Assembly (NCBI GenBank): GCA_050951005.1
Contig: JBMNIP010000001.1
Location: 124,001-188,000 of the forward strand
Length of the DNA stretch: 64,000 nt
Direction of reading: 5' to 3'
DNA from: UMGS1519 sp050951005
GTDB taxonomy: Bacteria > Actinomycetota > Coriobacteriia > Coriobacteriales > Eggerthellaceae
Numbering within the stretch: the stretch's first letter is position 1; each line of letters starts with the position of its first letter. Shown piece by piece: positions 8,167 to 16,636 of the stretch. Under the pieces are notes generated by a model. The model saw nothing but the letters and a program-made list of their open reading frames with translations. It was not told the origin of the DNA and did no database searches. A program made the translations under genes and the position numbers.

Positions 8167-8608
8167 CGGAAACGGATATAGAATCAATAGCGATGAGGCA
8201 CAGCCCCATTCCGAATCTGCCTGCATTGGGCAGAACAGGGCACGGGCTTGAGAAGGTCATACGATTGCAGCTGTTGGCTGCGTCCCTTTCGTCAATGGAT
8301 GCGGTCGAAGCATCGACGGGCGCGCACCCCACTGTCTCCCCGCGCATACCGTGATTCACTTCCGATCGTTTCCATGTTTGCTTGGTCCTGCCAAGCTCCT
8401 CATCGGCGGTCGCCCGTAGGGATTAATCCCCTCCCCTTTCGGCGACCGCCCCTATTGTCTCTGACGGCCAGCCTGCAAGCAGTCGAGCGCGGGTGGCCAA
8501 TGCGCTCTGCGCTATGATGACGGTGTGCTTGGATGACGCAAGCACATCGATATGCCGACTGCCGATGCCGATCTGGCCCGGTGCCGGTCCGGCCAGAGAG
8601 AAGGTTCC
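8155..8608. other. Intergenic region between moaA and mobB
   Basis: I see no convincing gene here. It holds the AT-rich palindrome at its left end and a nested stem-loop at 8405-8450. It is the divergent control region for the moaA and mobB transcripts. Confidence 0.5.
8405..8450 (+). promoter_or_regulatory. Nested stem-loop in the mobB leader
   Basis: An exact 10-bp outer stem (GGCGGTCGCC / GGCGACCGCC) encloses a second hairpin made by GGGATT/AATCCC at 8419-8430. It is about 160 bases before the mobB start. It may be a terminator of an upstream transcript or a leader regulatory structure. I could not match it to the molybdenum-cofactor riboswitch consensus. Confidence 0.4.
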
Positions 8609-9160
8609 ATGCCAGACCGCTCCTTCAATTCGCCATCCGTGCCCGCTATCGCTTTCGTGGGGGTTAGCGGTTCGGGCAAGACCACGCTTGCCGAGAAGGT
8701 GATCGAACGTTTGACGGCCAAGGGATACCGTGTGGGTGCCGTGAAGCATCACGGCCATCGCGGGTTCGATATCGATATCGAAGGTAAGGATTCCTGGCGC
8801 ATGACCCAGGCGGGAGCGCAGCACACAGTGCTCGTGTCGCCTGATCGGATCGCAGCCTACCGCTCGCTTCCCGAAGGTGAAGAGCCGCCGATCGAAGCGG
8901 TTGTCCAGACCATGCATGATGTCGATGTGGTGGTGGTCGAAGGCTACAAGCATTCGGGCATCCCGTCCATCGAGCTCCACCGCGCGGCGAACTGCCGCCA
9001 GGGTGATCCGTCTCCGCTGCTGAATCCCGGCCGGGCGATTGCCGTGGTCACCGACATCCCGTCGCTTCAGGCCGATGCGGACAAACGCGGGTTGCCGGTG
9101 TTTGCTTTCGACGATGTGGAAGGCGTTGTGACCTTTATCGAAGAGCGGGTGATCCGATGA
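8609..9160 (+). CDS. mobB: Molybdopterin-guanine dinucleotide biosynthesis adaptor protein MobB
   Basis: The 183-residue product is a P-loop GTPase-like MobB: Walker A GVSGSGKTTL near the N-terminus, KHHGHRGFDIDIEGKDSWRMTQAGA (the MobB histidine/aspartate stretch), and VVVVEGYKHSGIPSIELHR. It assists MobA in making the guanine dinucleotide form of the cofactor used by DMSO-reductase-family enzymes, such as the one encoded at 1-1702. The ATG at 8609 is chosen because GAGAAGG lies four bases before it. The frame extends to 8552 without a good ribosome site. Confidence 0.93.
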   Translation: MPDRSFNSPSVPAIAFVGVSGSGKTTLAEKVIERLTAKGYRVGAVKHHGHRGFDIDIEGKDSWRMTQAGAQHTVLVSPDRIAAYRSLPEGEEPPIEAVVQTMHDVDVVVVEGYKHSGIPSIELHRAANCRQGDPSPLLNPGRAIAVVTDIPSLQADADKRGLPVFAFDDVEGVVTFIEERVIR

Positions 9161-9804
9161 GCGTTCCTGCACCGACGTCGCCGTTGCCGGGGCTTTCCCT
9201 GGTGGTCCAGGCGGGTGGCGAATCCAAACGGATGGGGCAGGATAAGGCTCGGGTTCCGTTCTTGGGCGAACCGATGGTGTTGCGTGCCGTCCGGCGACTT
9301 GCGCCACTTGCGGAAGAAGTGGTGGTGACCACGAATCATCCCGAGGACCTGGTGTTTCTTTGCGAAGAGGTGCCGGACATTCGTCTGGTGCGAGATGTAG
9401 CCGACACGCGGGGAGCCGTCTTTGGCATGTTGACGGCATTTCGCGCGGCCCACATGCCGTATGTCGCCCTGGTCGCCTGCGACATGGTGTTTCCGAGCGC
9501 GCCGCTGATGCAGCGGGAGTACGAATTGGTTGCCGGTGGTAACGCATACGACGCTGCGGTTCCGCATCACGAAGGCTACTGGGAGCCGTTTCACGCGGTA
9601 TATCGGCGCGAGGTCTGCCTGGCCGCGGTGGAGGCCCAGATTGCGACGAATCCGACCCGTGCGCGCGCTTGGCTTTCCGACGTGCGATGCCGCACCTTGT
9701 CCGAGGAAGAGATTCGCGCTTGCGACCCCTCTGGGCGGACATTTGCAAACGCCAACGACCCCGAAGAATTGCACCGGTTGGAGGCCATCGCTGCCGCCGA
9801 ATAG
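9157..9804 (+). CDS. mobA: Molybdenum cofactor guanylyltransferase MobA
   Basis: The 215-residue protein has the nucleotidyltransferase start VVQAGGESKRMGQDKARVPF and the VVTTNHPEDL and ALVACDMVF segments, the latter supplying the metal-binding aspartate. It transfers GMP from GTP to Mo-molybdopterin. It overlaps mobB by four bases (ATGA), so the two form a dedicated guanylation pair next to the operon that needs the product. Confidence 0.94.
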   Translation: MSVPAPTSPLPGLSLVVQAGGESKRMGQDKARVPFLGEPMVLRAVRRLAPLAEEVVVTTNHPEDLVFLCEEVPDIRLVRDVADTRGAVFGMLTAFRAAHMPYVALVACDMVFPSAPLMQREYELVAGGNAYDAAVPHHEGYWEPFHAVYRREVCLAAVEAQIATNPTRARAWLSDVRCRTLSEEEIRACDPSGRTFANANDPEELHRLEAIAAAE

Positions 9805-9894
9805 GCGGGATGGCAGCAGCAGTAGCAAACGCGCGCCTCATTCTGCCGCCCATCTCTCCCTTATTCAAAAGATAACTATGTTATCTGTGGTTCA

Positions 9895-10078
9895 ATTCGG
9901 CGTATACGATTCAACGACTCCACCAGCATCGAAGTGCACAAGCAGACGATTACTGATCAGAGGACGGTCCCAATTATTTCTCTGACGCGGGCGTCGTGCT
10001 GCCCGGCCATATCAAGATCACCAAGGCCTGGAACGACAACAACCAGGACGGTTCTCGGCCCTTTCGCACAGCGGCTTT
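9895..10078 (+). pseudogene. Cna-B domain remnant of a surface protein
   Basis: Two frames read as pieces of a Cna-B protein. One gives RFNDSTSIEVHKQTITDQ; after a frameshift near 9955 the next gives SEDGPNYFSDAGVV and then IKITKAWNDNNQDGSRP. The latter is nearly the ITKTWSDADNQDGIRP repeat of the intact protein at 10426-13368. There is no start or anchor. It is best read as a relic of a duplicated or recombined adhesin gene. Confidence 0.6.
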
Positions 10079-10289
10079 AATCGAATATATCGGGAGAAAA
10101 GGGCGCTGACGTGGGTCAGGTCCGATGCAAGCCCGCCGCGCCGTTCATTATTCGCAAACGAAGAGCTTGATGCCCTGTTACAACCCTGAAGCTGAATGTC
10201 GGCGTTGACGTGCAAGAGGTTATGGGATTGCCTCAAATGACGCTCTGAACAGGCGCTACATCACTATTCGATGCCTTGAAAAAATAACA

Positions 10290-10379
10290 GCAATAAATAA
10301 GATTGTTATCACATAGCATAGTTGCCTTATTAGAGCAATAAATAAGATTGTTACTACATAACATAATTATCTTACTATA
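10290..10379 (+). repeat. Two tandem imperfect 45-bp AT-rich repeats
   Basis: Both units begin GCAATAAATAAGATTGTTA and diverge toward their ends (10290-10334 and 10335-10379). They lie directly before the promoter-like TATAAT and 47 bases before the adhesin start, so they may act in its regulation. Confidence 0.65.
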
Positions 10380-10381
10380 AT
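10376..10381 (+). promoter_or_regulatory. Candidate -10 box of the Cna-B surface protein
   Basis: TATAAT at the end of the second 45-bp repeat, 45 bases before the ATG. No clear -35 box at the usual spacing. Confidence 0.35.
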
Positions 10382-10425
10382 AATTACATTATTAAATAAC
10401 ATAACGGGATTAAGGGGAGTTACCC

Positions 10426-13368
10426 ATGACAGCGGCACAGGAAAAAAATCACGTGCCTTCGCGGATGGCAGCGTTCGTTGGAACGTGCCTCTTCGCATTC
10501 GTAGTTTTCGTTGCGGGCAATATGTTCACCGTAACCCAAGCATGGGCAGAGGACGTTTCAAGCACGTACGTGACGAGCATCACTGCAGATAGGACTACCG
10601 CCAACGACTGGGGCAAAGTGACGTACACGATGAACTATAGCGCCGAGGACAAGGACGACATCAAGTCTGGTGACGTCATCTCCGTAACGTGGCCTACCAG
10701 TGGCGACGCCTATTTCGATGTCGAATCCGATACGACGCTCGACATCGTCCTCACCAACAAGACCGTCACGGATCCCAATGACCCCCACGACGCCAACAAC
10801 CACCCGATTGTCGGTAAGGTCAACATCACGGACAGCGGTGTGACCGCAACGTTCGACCAGTACGTCGAAAAATACTACAACGTGACGGGCACCGTCACCT
10901 TTACCGTACGGGCGCGCAACACGACAACGACTAACCAGGATGTAACGGTCACCTCTGGGGACCAGACCTCGACGGTCACGGTCAAGCCGAACAACGGGTC
11001 GGGGGTCATCGGCTTTGCCGGCAAGTACGCGAGCTGGGTTGCCAATGATGAGGAGACCAATCAGGATTACGACCACGTCTACTGGACCGTCCGCGTGAAT
11101 CAGAACTTTGCCTCGAACAACACGGGCACCGTCACCATTGTTGACGATTTGAACAACATACAAGGAGGAGGCGTAAGCCAGACGTTTGACAGCCTCACGG
11201 CAGTCAATGTCTATTATCTCGACGAGAACGGTGACAGTCATTGGGGCACCGGCGAGTCTGGGGATTCCGCCGTTAGAGACTGGATTACAAATACGATGGG
11301 CGGCACAGTCTCGACGACTGGCAACGTGGTTAGGATTACGATTCCGGCTTCTAGCCTCAATTCCTATCCCGGGAGCGCGACAAACGTCCATGGCAAGCCC
11401 GTCTGCGTGTTCTTCCAGTTCAGGACCAACCTCTCATCTCATAATGTGAACGAGTGGGCGCTCAACGATGCCTTGGTGACGCACCAGGACACCACGATGA
11501 CCGAGCCCAAGGCAGATACCGCCCACACCTCGATCCAGGTTCCCAACAATTCCTCCACCGCCACCGGCGTTACGCCCGGAACCCTCCAGATCACCAAGAC
11601 CGTCGGCGACTCGCACACCGCTCTCAGCGGCGTCTCATTCAAGGTCTACAAGCTGGATGATGACGGGAACACCGTCAGCGGCTGGTACAACGGCGCTGAC
11701 TACGCCACCATCACCACCGGCGACGGCGGCGTCGGTAAGATTACCGGTCTCAGGGACGGCAAGTACCGCGTCGTCGAGGACGACGGACCCAGCTGGGTGG
11801 TCATCGATAAGGACACCGAGCACGACGTGACACTCACGACCACCGCCGGTGCCAATCTCGACGTGAACGACCAGGTTAAGACCACGTCCGTTACCGCCAA
11901 TAAGGCATGGACCGGCGATGCTACGGGCGACACGCACCCGACCATCTACTTCCAGCTGTATCGATACACGGGTAGTGACGCCTCTACGGCAACGGCCGTT
12001 GAGAACAGCATCAAGTCGCTGCCGAATGGTACAACCAGCGTGACATGGAAGAACATGCCGGTTGCCGATGACAACGGCAATACCTACCACTACGTCTTCA
12101 AGGAAGTCGACGCCGACGGCAACGTGACGGTGCCTACGGGCTACACCTCCGACCAGCCCGCGAACGGCGCGGCCGATGGCAAGACCATCACCAACACGCG
12201 CAAGACCACCAAAGTCCAGATCACCAAGACCTGGAGCGACGCGGACAACCAGGACGGCATCCGCCCGAGTGCCGATGAGTTCGCCAGCATGGTGCACCTG
12301 TATAAGACGGTGAACGGCCAGACCTCCGAGGTGGAGGGCGCCACTGCGACGGTCACGGCCGATGGCGACAATGCTTACACGGTGAAGTACACCGGACTGC
12401 CCGAGACCGAGGCCAACGGCGACGCCATCACCTACACGGTGAAGGAGGACGTGCCGGACGGCTATGCCTCCGACCAGGGCGACAACGGCGTCGAGAACGG
12501 CGGCACGCTGACGAACACCCACGTTCCCGGAACGACTTCCATCGTCATCACCAAGAAGTGGGATGATGCGGACAACCAGGACGGAATCCGGCCGAGCGCT
12601 GATGACTTCGCCGGCATGGTCCATCTTTACCAGACCGTGGGCGACCAGACCTCCGAACTGACCACAGCAACACCAGAGATCACTGACAACGGCGACGGCA
12701 CGTACACGGTGTCCTACGCGAACCTGCCCCAGAAGGAGAACGGTGCGGACATCGCGTATACGATCACCGAGGACCTGGTGTCCGGCTATGCTTCCGACCA
12801 GCCCGAGGGCGGCGTTGAGGACGGCGGCACTGTGACCAACACGCACGAGGTCGACAAGGTATCGGTCACCATCACCAAGAAGTGGAAGGACGGCAACGAC
12901 AAGGACAAGCTGCGCCCGTCCGCTGATGAGTTCGCCAGCTGGGTGACCCTCGTTGGCAACGGCGAGGACATCGACGTGACCCCAGAGGTTACCGACAACG
13001 GAGATGGCACCTACACCGTCACTTACAGCGATCTGCCGAAGAACGCCAACGGCGAGGAGATTGCCTACACCGTGCGCGAGGACCTGCCCGACGGCTCCGG
13101 CTACAAGGCTAGCGATGACGAGGTTGCAAACGGAGGCACTATCACCAACAGGCACACGCCGAAGGATGTGCAGCCCGCTAACGACAAGCCCAAACCTTCC
13201 AAGAAGGACGCTGACAGCAACTCAGACACGACCTCGGTGACCAAGGTCACGGACACCGATACGATGCCGCAGACCGGCGACTCCGCCGATCTGGCGCTCG
13301 GATTCGGCGTGGCGGCCCTGGCAGGGGCCGGCGCCCTGGTCGCAGCCCGCAGGCGCCGCGAGAACTAA
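10426..13368 (+). CDS. Cna-B domain surface protein with sortase-type MPQTG anchor
   Basis: A 980-residue adhesin-like protein. It begins with a long signal peptide, probably cut after AWA at residue 41. Residues about 45-380 form an adhesive N-terminal region of Ig-like type (VTSITADRTTANDWGKVTYTMNYS...). At about 384 is a SpaA/prealbumin-like domain, followed by four Cna-B repeats starting near 489, 597, 705 and 811, three of them with the pattern ITKxWxDxxxxDxxRPSAD. MPQTGD at 947-952, a hydrophobic stretch and RRRREN form a sorting signal. It would be covalently attached to the cell wall, but no sortase gene is in the window. AAGGGGAG precedes the start and a strong terminator follows. 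Confidence 0.92.
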   Translation: MTAAQEKNHVPSRMAAFVGTCLFAFVVFVAGNMFTVTQAWAEDVSSTYVTSITADRTTANDWGKVTYTMNYSAEDKDDIKSGDVISVTWPTSGDAYFDVESDTTLDIVLTNKTVTDPNDPHDANNHPIVGKVNITDSGVTATFDQYVEKYYNVTGTVTFTVRARNTTTTNQDVTVTSGDQTSTVTVKPNNGSGVIGFAGKYASWVANDEETNQDYDHVYWTVRVNQNFASNNTGTVTIVDDLNNIQGGGVSQTFDSLTAVNVYYLDENGDSHWGTGESGDSAVRDWITNTMGGTVSTTGNVVRITIPASSLNSYPGSATNVHGKPVCVFFQFRTNLSSHNVNEWALNDALVTHQDTTMTEPKADTAHTSIQVPNNSSTATGVTPGTLQITKTVGDSHTALSGVSFKVYKLDDDGNTVSGWYNGADYATITTGDGGVGKITGLRDGKYRVVEDDGPSWVVIDKDTEHDVTLTTTAGANLDVNDQVKTTSVTANKAWTGDATGDTHPTIYFQLYRYTGSDASTATAVENSIKSLPNGTTSVTWKNMPVADDNGNTYHYVFKEVDADGNVTVPTGYTSDQPANGAADGKTITNTRKTTKVQITKTWSDADNQDGIRPSADEFASMVHLYKTVNGQTSEVEGATATVTADGDNAYTVKYTGLPETEANGDAITYTVKEDVPDGYASDQGDNGVENGGTLTNTHVPGTTSIVITKKWDDADNQDGIRPSADDFAGMVHLYQTVGDQTSELTTATPEITDNGDGTYTVSYANLPQKENGADIAYTITEDLVSGYASDQPEGGVEDGGTVTNTHEVDKVSVTITKKWKDGNDKDKLRPSADEFASWVTLVGNGEDIDVTPEVTDNGDGTYTVTYSDLPKNANGEEIAYTVREDLPDGSGYKASDDEVANGGTITNRHTPKDVQPANDKPKPSKKDADSNSDTTSVTKVTDTDTMPQTGDSADLALGFGVAALAGAGALVAARRRREN

Positions 13369-13402
13369 GCGTTCCCGCTCGCGTGTCTAAGACGCAGTAA
13401 GC

Positions 13403-13440
13403 AAGCCCCCTATCATCCGTAATCGGCAGTTAGGGGGCTT
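13403..13440 (+). terminator. Rho-independent terminator of the Cna-B protein gene
   Basis: A perfect 10-bp stem AAGCCCCCTA / TAGGGGGCTT with an 18-base loop, 34 bases after the stop, followed by a short T-containing tail. Confidence 0.75.
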
Positions 13441-13475
13441 TCGTGTTCGGGAACGCTTGGCAACGACGCATGACG

Positions 13476-13516
13476 AAAAACGGCCGACGGCTCTTTAGGC
13501 TGTCGACCGTTTCGTT
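13476..13516 (-). terminator. Rho-independent terminator of the XRE regulator gene
   Basis: On the minus strand AAACGGTCGAC pairs with GTCGGCCGTTT (one mismatch) around a 13-base loop and ends in a T-run. It lies about 130 bases beyond the stop at 13644. Confidence 0.6.
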
Positions 13517-13643
13517 GCTACAGCTTGATGAGGTAGGCGGATATCGGAATCGTGATTCGCAAGAGATTCCACGCAGTCCGCATCCGTGCTCTGCATGCCA
13601 GCGACCGGGCGCTGACCGCGCGCGGCTCCCAAGCCCTGGGGCG

Positions 13644-14642
13644 CTACTTCGCCCGCCTCTTCCTGAAGAGCTCGGCGAACACGCCATACAGGATGCCTGC
13701 AATCGGCCAGATGATCCAGGTGGTATCCCACTGGTTGCTCAAGAAGCTCCACAGCAGGTATACCGCCAAGACGATGGCCCAGTAGTAGCCTGCAAATGAC
13801 GAGCGCTCCTGCTTGGCGTCGCGGGTATAGTCCCCTTGTTCCAGCAGAACGTCGAAGCCATCGTTGATCATGCAGGTGCGGACAATCAGGAACACGCCGA
13901 CGGCGACTATCGCCAACAGGATTCCGACGCCGAGCGTGTTCGTCATCGCCTCCCCGGTGTCCCCCGAGAAGCTGATGATGCCCAGCATGGGGACAACGGC
14001 CAGGATGCACAGGACGATGCCGATGGCCAGCTCGCGTGCATGGCGGGTGCGGTAGCGCTCCTTGCGCTCCGTTACCATGCCCTCGACGCCGTATGCTGTG
14101 TCCAGGTTTTCCTTTTCAAGGTATGCGAAGCGGTCGGACCGGGTGCCGAAATGCACGAAGATGCCGACGGCAATGGCGATAAGTACCAACAGGCAGATGG
14201 CGCCGAGGATACCAGCCTCGTCGGTACCCATGAGGATGCTGCGGGATTCGGCCAGCCCGGTCAGGATGATGGTCGCGATGGGGGAAAGGATGCACAGCAT
14301 CACGCCCAACGCGGTCCAGGTAGCGCTCTTAGCGGCATGCTCCAAATAGGAATTGGCTTCTTCCAGAGAAACCTGGGTGAGCGGTTCACCTTCGTCATCT
14401 ACCGCGCGGTCCGCTGGCGACTGCGCGGGTGCGGTGGGCTGTTCGAGTTCGTCGCGCAGCAGATAGTCGGTGGATACGTCGAACACCTTGGCCAGCTTCA
14501 GGAGCTTCTTCATGTCCGGGACCGATTGCCCGCTTTCCCATTTCGAGATGGCCTGCCGGCTGACGCCGATCTTGTTTGCCAGCTGTTCCTGGGACCAGCC
14601 CTCCTTCTTTCGCAGCTGCATGATTTTGTCTGCCATGATCAT
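13644..14642 (-). CDS. XRE-family HTH regulator with C-terminal membrane domain
   Basis: The 332-residue protein starts with a clear XRE helix-turn-helix at residues 4-60 (QLRKKEGWSQEQLANKIGVSRQAISKWESGQSVPDMKKLLKLAKVF). After an acidic linker come several hydrophobic segments (near 120, 145, 210, 245, 285 and 300) consistent with four to six membrane helices. Such fusions are membrane-tethered transcription factors or sensors; the signal is unknown. GAGAGGGG precedes the start; a second ATG two codons later is also possible. The gene stands alone, with a terminator beyond it. Confidence 0.88.
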   Translation of the reverse strand: MIMADKIMQLRKKEGWSQEQLANKIGVSRQAISKWESGQSVPDMKKLLKLAKVFDVSTDYLLRDELEQPTAPAQSPADRAVDDEGEPLTQVSLEEANSYLEHAAKSATWTALGVMLCILSPIATIILTGLAESRSILMGTDEAGILGAICLLVLIAIAVGIFVHFGTRSDRFAYLEKENLDTAYGVEGMVTERKERYRTRHARELAIGIVLCILAVVPMLGIISFSGDTGEAMTNTLGVGILLAIVAVGVFLIVRTCMINDGFDVLLEQGDYTRDAKQERSSFAGYYWAIVLAVYLLWSFLSNQWDTTWIIWPIAGILYGVFAELFRKRRAK

Positions 14643-14850
14643 GGTGCTGCACCCCTCTCCCTATCTGGTACGCATCAGCGGACGCCAGCGGGGCGCCTGC
14701 CTGCTTTCCGTTTGGCTGTCTTAACTATAGGGGGTGAAGCGGTTGCAGCCCACCATCTTGGCCTGGCAATGCGGCAACTGTTGGTTGCATCTTACAAAAA
14801 AGCCGCACGCGACGTACACAGACCTGCTCTTTGCGCGCGCCTTGTGTCGT

Positions 14851-15648
14851 CTACCAGATAGGTTTCTTTCCGTCGGGAAGCTTCTCGGGCTTGGCGGGAA
14901 GCTTTGCGTATATCCAGCAACCGCGGAGGGCGAAGCACAGCGTGACGATGCCGACCACGTAGTACCATGGGTTGTTGGCTACGGAGAAGTATTGCGGCGC
15001 GATGAGCGCCCACATGTTGTTCGGGTTGAACGACATGATGGCTACCAGCACCAGCACGATGTTAAGCTGCCAGCAGGCGCCGATGCGGGTCTTGCGCTGC
15101 TCCCAGTACAGGCCGGGGGCGCAGCAGATGATTACCTGCGTGAAGATCCAGAACTTGAACATGGTCTCGTCGTGCAGTTCCACGCGCAGCAGGTTCAGCG
15201 ACACGAAGAACACCAGCACTTGCAGCGCGCACACGAGCACCGCATGTCCCATGGAGGTGTCCTTGTCCCAGATTTCCGCCCGCTCGTAGGTTACGGCGCG
15301 GTACAGGCAGTACAGCTCGAATCCCACCCAGACGATCTCACCGATGATGCCCAGCAGGAAGAACCAGAAATGGTCGTAGTTGATCCACTCCACAGCGAAC
15401 ACCCAGATGCCCATGAAGTCGGCAGCGCAGTAGAACGTATGCATCCACAGCGGATAAGGACCGCTTTTTTCGCGGTCTACCAGCAAAAACGAATAGATGT
15501 ACACCATAAAGCCAAGTGCGAACGTGATCAGCAGCGTGGTCAGCGTCACGGCAAAGCCGGGCGCGCCGGGCGTCAGGGCATCGACGAAGTTCTGCGGTAC
15601 GACGTCGATGGCTGGATAGGTGCCGAACATTCCTTGGAGAATATCCAT
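14851..15648 (-). CDS. Unrecognised polytopic membrane protein A, paralogue of the gene at 15738-16502
   Basis: 265 residues with about seven hydrophobic segments and a charged tail (KLPAKPEKLPDGKKPIW). I do not recognise the family. It shares clear landmarks with its neighbour: PLWMH..Y...DF after the first helix, GFELYCLYRAVTYERAE after the third, and NNP..Y.VG before the last helix. AAGGGAAG precedes the start. The gene lies 89 bases behind its paralogue on the same strand, downstream of a divergent TetR gene, so the pair is probably one TetR-controlled operon. The invariant His and Glu/Arg positions could be catalytic or metal-binding, but that is speculation. Confidence 0.8.
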   Translation of the reverse strand: MDILQGMFGTYPAIDVVPQNFVDALTPGAPGFAVTLTTLLITFALGFMVYIYSFLLVDREKSGPYPLWMHTFYCAADFMGIWVFAVEWINYDHFWFFLLGIIGEIVWVGFELYCLYRAVTYERAEIWDKDTSMGHAVLVCALQVLVFFVSLNLLRVELHDETMFKFWIFTQVIICCAPGLYWEQRKTRIGACWQLNIVLVLVAIMSFNPNNMWALIAPQYFSVANNPWYYVVGIVTLCFALRGCWIYAKLPAKPEKLPDGKKPIW

Positions 15649-15737
15649 ACGCGCTTCCCTTCAATACATGCGTTGCAGTGTTCGGCCTGCCGGCAGCAAT
15701 GCCGGCAGGCCTTCGAACGTCTTAGTGCGCAGGAGCG

Positions 15738-16502
15738 CTACTCTTGCAGTGCTTGGTTTTGCGCGCTGCCCTGAGGCAGGCTTTCGGGCTTCAGGGTCCA
15801 GGCAAGGTAGATGGCGCGGATAGCGCATACGATGCACAGCGCGCCCACGGCGAAGAACAGCGGATTGTTGTCTAGCGGGTTCACGATGGTGGCGAAGAAT
15901 CCGATGCCGCGCGGGGCGAACGTGAAGCAGGTGCCCAGGAGCGTGAACACGGCCAGGAACTTCATGCCGGGCTGGTAATGGCCGATCTCGTTGAAGCGGC
16001 GCTGGGTCATCAGTGCCAGGATGGCGTTGGTGGACATCATCAGGAACAGGCACATGGGGTCGCCGACGGTCACGCGGATGGCCTGGAACAGCAGCACGCC
16101 GATGGCGTAGTCAATCAGGCCGCGCTTCCATGCATAGGCCTTGCTGACGGGTTTGCCGCCGGTGAAGCGCCCGAAGACTTCCTGGCGCTCGTTCTTCACG
16201 GTTTGGTACAGCGAGAATATCTCGATGCCGACGAACATCATGCAGCCAATGCACAGCACCTCGAACAACCACCAGCCGATTTCGAAGAACCACATGTTGA
16301 AGCAGATGAACGCGAAGGTGAAGTCATGCCCGAAATACCAGGCGTGCATCCACAGGTAGAACGGGCACTGCTTGTTCTTCACCTGCATCCACATGCTGGC
16401 ACCGTACTGTAGGAATCCGAATCCGTACGTGATGAAGGCCATGATGACGACTGCAGTGGGGTCGTTCCATACGTTGGCCATTCCCTCGGCAACTGTGTAC
16501 AT
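15738..16502 (-). CDS. Unrecognised polytopic membrane protein B, paralogue of the gene at 14851-15648
   Basis: 254 residues and about seven membrane segments. Landmarks shared with its neighbour are FYLWMHAWYFGHDF, GIEIFSLYQTVKNERQE and LDNNPLFFAVGAL. The tail KPESLPQGS matches KPEKLPDGK in the paralogue. Duplication of one ancestral gene is the simplest reading, possibly with assembly into a heterodimer. GGGAAGGGA precedes the start. The gene is divergent from a TetR regulator starting at 16637, the usual arrangement for a repressor and its target. No transport or enzyme family was recognised by eye. Confidence 0.8.
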   Translation of the reverse strand: MYTVAEGMANVWNDPTAVVIMAFITYGFGFLQYGASMWMQVKNKQCPFYLWMHAWYFGHDFTFAFICFNMWFFEIGWWLFEVLCIGCMMFVGIEIFSLYQTVKNERQEVFGRFTGGKPVSKAYAWKRGLIDYAIGVLLFQAIRVTVGDPMCLFLMMSTNAILALMTQRRFNEIGHYQPGMKFLAVFTLLGTCFTFAPRGIGFFATIVNPLDNNPLFFAVGALCIVCAIRAIYLAWTLKPESLPQGSAQNQALQE

Positions 16503-16636
16503 GCCTATCCCTTCCCCTTCGAGGCTGTTTCCAATATAAACCTATTCGCGTATAGTAAACGGCAGCAAGGTGCCTGTCAAGATGGTGTAACATGCGGAGG
16601 GATGATCGGGGGATCATTGCCGCCAGGAGGGGAATT

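Larger units (their letters stand above)
9805..10425. other. Decayed region before the Cna-B surface protein
   Basis: No intact gene. It contains a Cna-B-domain remnant (about 9895-10078), a short stretch near 10182-10247 translating to TLKLNVGVDVQEVMGLPQMTL that faintly resembles the end of a tyrosine recombinase, and an AT-rich 45-bp tandem repeat with a promoter-like end. Confidence 0.5.

Noticed and set aside
8155..8608. Molybdenum-cofactor riboswitch before mobB
   Set aside because: The nested hairpin lacks the conserved sequence blocks I know for that motif.
8423..9868. 481-codon minus-strand frame opposite mobB-mobA
   Set aside because: mobB and mobA have unmistakable motifs; the antisense frame is a product of GC-rich codon use.
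10182..10260. Tyrosine recombinase fragment
   Set aside because: Only about 20 residues of faint similarity without the catalytic residues; mentioned as a possibility but not annotated as a gene.
10290..10379. AT-rich repeats considered as a CRISPR or origin element
   Set aside because: Only two contiguous copies; no spacers, DnaA-box set or associated genes.
11635..13155. 506-codon minus-strand frame opposite the Cna-B repeats
   Set aside because: Antisense of repeated Cna-B coding sequence; the repeats produce a periodic false protein.
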